Origin: CAZJZH01 sp964550465 | GTDB lineage: Bacteria > Patescibacteriota > Patescibacteriia > JACRDY01 | Direction: 5' to 3' | Length of the DNA stretch: 18,975 bases | Assembly (NCBI GenBank): GCA_964550465.1 | Contig: CAZJZH010000014.1 | Coordinates: forward strand, 1-18,975 | Translations under genes and position numbers: made by a program | Notes under the pieces: model-generated | What the model saw: only the letters and a program-made list of their open reading frames with translations | The model's database searches: none | What the model was told of the DNA's origin: nothing | Shown here: positions 15,348 to 18,975 of the stretch, in pieces | Layout of the letters: the number at the start of each line of letters is the position of its first letter | Position numbering within the stretch: the stretch's first letter is position 1

Positions 15348-15908
15348 ATGAACAAAAAACCTCAGTTGATCATTGTAACCGGACAACCAGGATCTGGAAA
15401 AACCACTTTTGCAAAGCAGTTGGGCACACATATGAGGTTGCCAGTATTGTGTCGTGATGAATTTAAAGAGGGGTATGTGAACACCTTTGCAGTTCACCAC
15501 AAAGATTTAGCAGCTGATGTGAATAAAATTGTCACCGGTACATTTTTTGAAACGATAGAGTTTTTGTTGTCAAAAGATATTTCCCTCATAGTGGAAGCCG
15601 CCTTTCAACACCCTGTTTGGGAGACGTGGTACAGCAGGGTCTCTCCTGTGAGTAACGTAGCAGTCATTATTTGTCAGATAGAGCCACTGGTTGCGGCGCA
15701 GCGCCATTTGCAGAGAGGTCTTGATGATCCTTTGCGAGAATTTTACCATGGTGACAATAGGGTTACCCATTACAAGCAAACGGGAGAATTTTTAGAGCCT
15801 GATGAATATCAACCACCACAGCTTGATGCTTCCACGATAACCGTATTGACAGAAGATGCATACGTACCATCTGTGCAAGCTATTGCGGAGCAGCTCCGCA
15901 GTCAATGA
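15348..15908 (+). CDS. Predicted P-loop kinase (AAA_33 / zeta-toxin-like fold)
   Basis: The 186-aa protein has a Walker A motif GQPGSGKTT at 12-20 and then CRDEFKEGY, the layout of small predicted kinases of the AAA_33 group. That group includes ATP-dependent kinases of unknown small substrates and relatives of zeta toxins. VEAAFQHPVWE likely carries the Walker B-like strand, and Arg residues in RHLQRGLDD resemble a lid. The substrate cannot be told. The gene is visibly AT-richer than its neighbours (24 G+C in the 60 bases 15481-15540) and uses more A/T-ending codons, which suggests separate acquisition. No antitoxin-like partner is adjacent. It starts 22 bases after ligA. Confidence 0.8.
   Translation: MNKKPQLIIVTGQPGSGKTTFAKQLGTHMRLPVLCRDEFKEGYVNTFAVHHKDLAADVNKIVTGTFFETIEFLLSKDISLIVEAAFQHPVWETWYSRVSPVSNVAVIICQIEPLVAAQRHLQRGLDDPLREFYHGDNRVTHYKQTGEFLEPDEYQPPQLDASTITVLTEDAYVPSVQAIAEQLRSQ
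15884..15900. repeat. 7-bp inverted repeat at the end of the kinase gene
   Basis: TGCGGAG and CTCCGCA form a perfect stem around CAG just before the stop codon. No T-run follows, so it is at most an atypical terminator. Confidence 0.35.
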
Positions 15909-15940
15909 TCATGCGGTTTGATGGCTGGTTAGCGGCTCAG

Positions 15941-15968
15941 TTGTCAGACCGTAACTATTTGCTATACT
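15941..15968 (+). promoter_or_regulatory. Near-consensus promoter of gatC-gatA
   Basis: TTGTCA at 15941-15946 (5/6 to the -35 consensus), a 16-base spacer and TATACT at 15963-15968 (5/6), with TG at 15960-15961 as -10 extension. It is the best promoter in the window. Transcription should start near 15975, leaving a leader of about 14 nt before the gatC ATG. Confidence 0.8.
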
Positions 15969-15988
15969 AGACCGGTATCATAATTACT

Positions 15989-16294
15989 ATGGCATTAGAC
16001 CAATCACAAGTAGAACACGTCGCCGGTTTGGCGCGGTTGTCACTGACAGCTGAAGAAATAGCGCAGTACACGGAGCAGTTGTCGGATATTTTGGGTTATA
16101 TTGAACAGCTGGATCAGGTAGACACGACAGATGTACCGCCAACCAGTCAGGTGACCGAAGCGCTCAATCAAACCCGACCGGACGAAGTGACCAATGGTGA
16201 TGAGCCAACACGTCAGCGGATCCTCGATGCTGTACCACAGCGGCAGGATGATTTTATTGCGGTCAAGGCGGTGTTTGATACACAAGACGACTAG
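15989..16294 (+). CDS. gatC: GatC, subunit C of Asp/Glu-tRNA amidotransferase
   Basis: GatC is the small subunit that stabilises the GatA-GatB contact in the enzyme that converts misacylated Glu-tRNA(Gln) or Asp-tRNA(Asn) to the amide form. The 101-aa size, the opening VEHVAGLARLSLTAEEI and the following SDILGYIEQLDQVDTTDVPPTSQV match the family closely. The ATG at 15989 has no Shine-Dalgarno site; the short leader from the promoter fits initiation without one. It is followed by gatA after two bases. gatB is not in the window. Confidence 0.95.
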   Translation: MALDQSQVEHVAGLARLSLTAEEIAQYTEQLSDILGYIEQLDQVDTTDVPPTSQVTEALNQTRPDEVTNGDEPTRQRILDAVPQRQDDFIAVKAVFDTQDD

Positions 16295-16296
16295 CT

Positions 16297-17754
16297 ATGG
16301 AATTGCACCAGTTAACCGCTACCCAAGCCGCTCAGGCGCTGAACAACAAAGACTTCAGCGCTGTTGACTATACCCAAGCGTGCTTGGACCGTATTGCTGC
16401 TACTGACACTGACATCCACGCTTTTTTGGAGGTGCTCAGTGCGGAAGCCTTGACTGCCGCCCAGGCAGCTGATACCAAGCGAGCGGCCGGAGAGCAGTTG
16501 GGTCCATTGGCCGGTGTGCCTATCAGTGTCAAAGATATTGTGGCGACTGTTGAGGGGCACACTACGGCTGCCTCAAAGATATTGGCTGATTTTCGCTCCA
16601 GCTATGATGCGAGCATTATCACTAAACTCAAACAGGCTGGGGCGATTATTATTGGTAAAACTAATTTAGATGAATTTGCTCACGGCGCTTCAACCGAATA
16701 CTCAGCCTTTGGTCCGACTAAAAACCCCTGGGATACGAGCCGCGTACCGGGCGGTTCTTCTGGTGGGGCGGCCGCTAGCGTAGCGGCCAGTCAGTGTCCG
16801 GTGGCTATTGGTACAGACACCGGCGGCTCTATTCGCTACCCAGCCGCCTTTTGTGGCGCGGTTGGTCTCAAGCCTAGTTACGGCCGCTCATCTCGCTACG
16901 GTCTGTTATCGATGACTTCATCGACCGACTGCCCTGGGCCTATTACTCGCACTGTTGAGGATGCGGCACTGGTACTGCAAGCTATGGCCGGGCCTGACCC
17001 AGCGGATGCTACCAGTAGCCAGCAGCCGGTGCCTGATTATGTTAATCAACTGGATGGAGGAGTCAGTGGGATCAAGATTGGTCTACCAAAAGAATTTTTC
17101 ACTGACGCAGTCCGACCAGAGGTGATGCAGCCGGTGCGCAGCGCTATTGAAACTCTGGAAAAAGCCGGCGCCGAGATTGTTGATGTATCATTACCACACA
17201 GTCAACTGGCCGTAGCGGTCTACTATGTTATTACGCCATCAGAAATTTCTGCCAACCTAGCGCGGTTTGATGGTATTCGCTTTGGTTTTTCTTCACCAGA
17301 TGCCCAGTCGCTACTGGAGGTGTACGAGCAGAGCCGTGGTCAGGGCTTTGGTCCGGAAGTCAAGCGCCGCATCATGCTCGGCACCTATGCTCTGTCTTCT
17401 GGTTACTACGATGCCTATTACCGCAAAGCCCAGCAGGTGCGGACCGTTATCCGCCGCGAGTTTGAGGAAGTATTTAAAACGGTTGATGTCTTGCTGACGC
17501 CATCATCAGTCCACACGGCTTTTCCGATTGGTCAGCATAGCGCTGATCCGCTAGGGCTGTATTTAGAAGATGTCTTTATGAGCGGTGCCAGTATTGCCGG
17601 ACTACCAGCTATGTCGTTGCCGTGCGGCTTTGCCGATAATTTGCCGGTTGGCATGCAGCTGATTGGTAAAGCTTTTGCTGAGCATCAGTTGTTCCAGGTG
17701 GGGCACCACTACCAGCAGCTGACTGATTGGCACTTAGAACGACCAAACTTGTAG
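16297..17754 (+). CDS. gatA: GatA, glutaminase subunit of Asp/Glu-tRNA amidotransferase
   Basis: GatA hydrolyses glutamine and passes ammonia to GatB. The 485-aa protein is a complete amidase-signature enzyme. Its catalytic triad falls at Lys79 (GVPISVKD), cis-Ser154 (PGGSSGGAA) and nucleophile Ser178 (GTDTGGSIRYPAAFCG), the same numbering as I recall for the Staphylococcus aureus enzyme. The C-terminal part includes AGLPAMSLPCGF and LPVGMQLIGKAF, typical of GatA. It is cotranscribed with gatC and starts two bases after its stop. Presence of gatCA implies an indirect route to Gln-tRNA and/or Asn-tRNA, with gatB encoded elsewhere. Confidence 0.98.
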   Translation: MELHQLTATQAAQALNNKDFSAVDYTQACLDRIAATDTDIHAFLEVLSAEALTAAQAADTKRAAGEQLGPLAGVPISVKDIVATVEGHTTAASKILADFRSSYDASIITKLKQAGAIIIGKTNLDEFAHGASTEYSAFGPTKNPWDTSRVPGGSSGGAAASVAASQCPVAIGTDTGGSIRYPAAFCGAVGLKPSYGRSSRYGLLSMTSSTDCPGPITRTVEDAALVLQAMAGPDPADATSSQQPVPDYVNQLDGGVSGIKIGLPKEFFTDAVRPEVMQPVRSAIETLEKAGAEIVDVSLPHSQLAVAVYYVITPSEISANLARFDGIRFGFSSPDAQSLLEVYEQSRGQGFGPEVKRRIMLGTYALSSGYYDAYYRKAQQVRTVIRREFEEVFKTVDVLLTPSSVHTAFPIGQHSADPLGLYLEDVFMSGASIAGLPAMSLPCGFADNLPVGMQLIGKAFAEHQLFQVGHHYQQLTDWHLERPNL

Positions 17755-17757
17755 CCT

Positions 17758-18210
17758 ATGGATGCAGATATTGTGATTAATCCGTATCAGGCCGCTATTG
17801 TGGTGGCGGTGGTAGTGATAGCGATTATTATTATTATTGTTTCGCTGATCAGCGGGCAGCGTCGTCGCCAACTAGCTCGTTCACCACTGGCATCACAGGA
17901 TTTTCCGCAGCGGTGGGCGGCAGTTGAGCAGCTGCTGGCGGGGGACAGCGCTGTGCTGTGGAAGTCTGCGGTAGTAGAAGCAGACGCAGTGTTTGATCTA
18001 GCACTGAAGTCTCTGGGTTTACCCGGCAAAGATTTTGGTGAGCGGATGCGAGCGGCGCGCTATCAGTATCGGCAGATTGGCCAAGTCTATCCGGCGCACC
18101 AGTTGCGTAACCGTCTAGTCCATGAAGCGGGAGCGACAGTCAGTCAGGCGCAAGCTCGCCAAGCGGTTGAGCAATTCAAGCGCGGCCTGCAGATGCTTAA
18201 GGCGTTATAA
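17758..18210 (+). CDS. Membrane-anchored protein with HEPN-like R-x4-H motif
   Basis: The 150-aa protein has one very hydrophobic N-terminal helix (~11-32), a basic stop-transfer stretch (GQRRRQLAR) and a cytoplasmic all-helical domain. Near its end is AHQLRNRLVHEAG, with R117-N118 and H122. R-N-x3-H is the signature of HEPN-fold proteins, many of which are RNases or toxins, but the Tyr that follows in HepT-type toxins is absent. From memory, similar anchored proteins with an RNxxxHE motif occur in other Patescibacteria. The ATG at 17758 lies three bases after gatA, so it is cotranscribed with gatCA. The HEPN assignment rests on the motif and helical character only; RNase activity is not shown. 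Confidence 0.75.
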   Translation: MDADIVINPYQAAIVVAVVVIAIIIIIVSLISGQRRRQLARSPLASQDFPQRWAAVEQLLAGDSAVLWKSAVVEADAVFDLALKSLGLPGKDFGERMRAARYQYRQIGQVYPAHQLRNRLVHEAGATVSQAQARQAVEQFKRGLQMLKAL

Positions 18211-18229
18211 TAGTATTTTTGGAGGGATT

Positions 18230-18760
18230 ATGGTTAATCGACAACGGTTATTAGGAGTGGTGATTGGCGCCGGTTTATGTCTGGCTGCAGTTGCTACTAC
18301 CGCTCAAGAGGTGGCAGTGCCAGTGACTGAGGTGTTGCTAGACGAGCCAGTGGTAGCTGATGAACCGCTGGAGCGGGTCGGTATTGTGGCTGAACGGGTC
18401 AGCTGGAAGCGCTATAGCTTTCGCACCGATGTGCCATCTGACCAGCTTGACCAGTTTACCTACCTGTGGCAGTTTGGAGACGGCAGTCAATCAACAGAGC
18501 GGATTATTCGGCATCGATTCAAGCAGACGGGTACCTACGAGGTAATCTTGACTATCGAAGATACCAATCGGCGCCAGTTGACAGACGGGCTGATGGTAAC
18601 GGTATCATGGTGGCACTGGACTAACCCCTTGATGTGGTTGTTGCTGGGCATTGGCGTGATTGGCTTTATTGGCAGTGCCATCTTGCTGCACGAAGATTGG
18701 CTAGAGTCGTTTGTTAATCAACAGGCCGAGCGGAAGGCGCGACAGAGGGGAGAGGAGTAG
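18230..18760 (+). CDS. PKD-domain protein with signal peptide and C-terminal membrane anchor
   Basis: The 176-aa protein has an N-terminal signal sequence (LLGVVIGAGLCLAAVATTA), likely cleaved near residue 25; Cys17 is not in a lipobox. A PKD domain spans ~55-126, with the classic YLWQFGDGSQS (78-88), HRFKQTGTYEVILTIED (95-111) and a closing beta strand. A membrane helix at ~134-153 is followed by a charged cytoplasmic tail. PKD domains are extracellular Ig-like folds used in binding. GGAGGG at 18221-18226 lies only three to four bases before the ATG, a close Shine-Dalgarno site. The frame is open further upstream inside the previous gene, but that part is a shadow. Its partner is unknown. 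Confidence 0.85.
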   Translation: MVNRQRLLGVVIGAGLCLAAVATTAQEVAVPVTEVLLDEPVVADEPLERVGIVAERVSWKRYSFRTDVPSDQLDQFTYLWQFGDGSQSTERIIRHRFKQTGTYEVILTIEDTNRRQLTDGLMVTVSWWHWTNPLMWLLLGIGVIGFIGSAILLHEDWLESFVNQQAERKARQRGEE

Positions 18761-18775
18761 CTAGTGATTGATTCA

Positions 18776-18847
18776 TGTCGTATGTGGTATGCCGTATACC
18801 GTATGACGGCATGATATATAGCACCTACCTGCATGCGACATACGACA
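18776..18847. repeat. Nested inverted repeats in the intergenic region before tRNA-Ser
   Basis: TGTCGTATGT (18776-18785) is the exact complement of ACATACGACA (18838-18847). Inside lie ATGCCGT/ACGGCAT (18789-18795, 18806-18812) and the overlapping GGTAT/ATACC (18786-18790, 18796-18800). The unit CGTAT recurs at least three times. No T-run follows, so it is not a standard terminator. The 194 bases 18761-18954 contain no gene. Confidence 0.7.
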
Positions 18848-18873
18848 ACATCTTAATTATCGATTACTATCTG

Positions 18874-18887
18874 TGGAGAGGTGGCCG
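18874..18887 (+). repeat. 14-bp copy of the tRNA-Ser 5' end
   Basis: The bases TGGAGAGGTGGCCG here recur exactly at 18954-18967, 80 bp away, where they form the start of tRNA-Ser. After this first copy the sequence does not continue as a tRNA: no D-arm, anticodon stem or T-loop can be read. Confidence 0.75.
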
Positions 18888-18898
18888 CCCGCGACATC

Positions 18899-18913
18899 CG
18901 TCGCTGCGCGACG
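18899..18913. repeat. GC-rich 6-bp hairpin between the two tRNA-Ser-like ends
   Basis: CGTCGC and GCGACG pair perfectly around TGC, inside a GC-rich stretch (18887-18925) unlike the AT-rich bases on both sides. No T-run follows. Confidence 0.5.
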
Positions 18914-18954
18914 TTGCGCGGACTGGCGAGTGGAGGATTGTTGATTTCATGTAT

Positions 18955-18975
18955 GGAGAGGTGGCCGAGTGGTTT
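18955..18975 (+). tRNA. tRNA-Ser, 5' part (runs off the window)
   Basis: GGAGAGGTGGCCGAGTGG is the standard bacterial tRNA-Ser beginning: acceptor strand GGAGAGG, T8-G9, then the D-stem and D-loop. Only 21 bases are visible, so the anticodon cannot be read. Leu and Tyr, the other long-variable-arm tRNAs, usually begin differently. Confidence 0.8.

Noticed and set aside
15884..15900. Hairpin at the kinase end as a terminator
   Set aside because: The stem is perfect but inside the coding sequence and not followed by a T-run; kept only as a low-confidence repeat.
18206..18211. TATAAT ahead of the PKD gene as a promoter
   Set aside because: It arises from the end codons of the preceding gene, lacks TG and a -35, and the predicted start would fall inside the Shine-Dalgarno site. 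Not excluded, but not supported.
1..18975. Recoding of TGA as glycine (Gracilibacteria/SR1 code)
   Set aside because: pilD and the kinase gene end at TGA in the right place, and no conserved protein here reads through TGA.
1..18975. CRISPR arrays, transposases, integrases or a classic defence operon
   Set aside because: No regularly spaced repeats and no recombinase or Cas-like motifs were found in any plausible gene.

Overview
The window reads as a stretch of a Patescibacteria (Candidate Phyla Radiation) chromosome, most likely a Parcubacteria-type lineage. I base this on the type IV pilus locus: a pilM with a low-complexity insert, a pilN with a long Pro/Ala/Gln-rich cytoplasmic tail, a stand-alone receiver-domain gene between pilB and pilC, no PilP or secretin, and small membrane proteins of types I associate with these genomes. 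TGA is used as a stop (pilD, the kinase gene), so the recoded Gracilibacteria/Absconditabacteria code is excluded. No database search was possible, so the exact lineage is open. Every gene lies on the + strand and the spacing is very tight.

Layout. 2-1705: C-terminal part of a large secreted surface protein. 1727-8384: pilus assembly operon behind an extended -10 promoter: pilM, pilN (broken by an apparent -1 frameshift near 3590), pilO, a small membrane protein in the pilP position, pilB, a CheY-like receiver and pilC. 8367-8956: the major pilin with its own promoter, strong Shine-Dalgarno site and terminator. 8964-10065: a self-contained GC-rich cassette (promoter, structured leader, one uncharacterised 308-aa protein, terminator) wedged into the pilus locus. 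10067-13283: prepilin peptidase pilD, probably leaderless, and four minor pilins, the last lacking Glu+5. 13286-15325: ligA. 15348-15908: an AT-richer P-loop kinase. 15941-17754: gatC-gatA behind a near-consensus promoter. 17758-18760: a membrane-anchored protein with a HEPN-like R-x4-H motif and a membrane-anchored PKD-domain protein. 18761-18975: inverted repeats, a 14-bp copy of the tRNA-Ser 5' end, and the start of tRNA-Ser.

How the genes work together. PilM, PilN and PilO form the inner platform, PilB powers extension through PilC, PilD matures the pilin and minor pilins, and the minor pilins plus perhaps the upstream surface protein would form the tip. The lack of PilP and a secretin suggests a single-membrane cell surface. 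No pilT retraction ATPase lies in this window. The receiver protein may connect the motor to a signal, but no histidine kinase is present here.

Most worth a second look: the pilN frameshift, the GC-rich cassette and its leader, the initiation pattern (no Shine-Dalgarno at most genes and a pyrimidine at -1 of every start), matching anti-Shine-Dalgarno pairings ahead of pilM and the pilin, the HEPN-like membrane protein, and the partial tRNA-Ser duplication.
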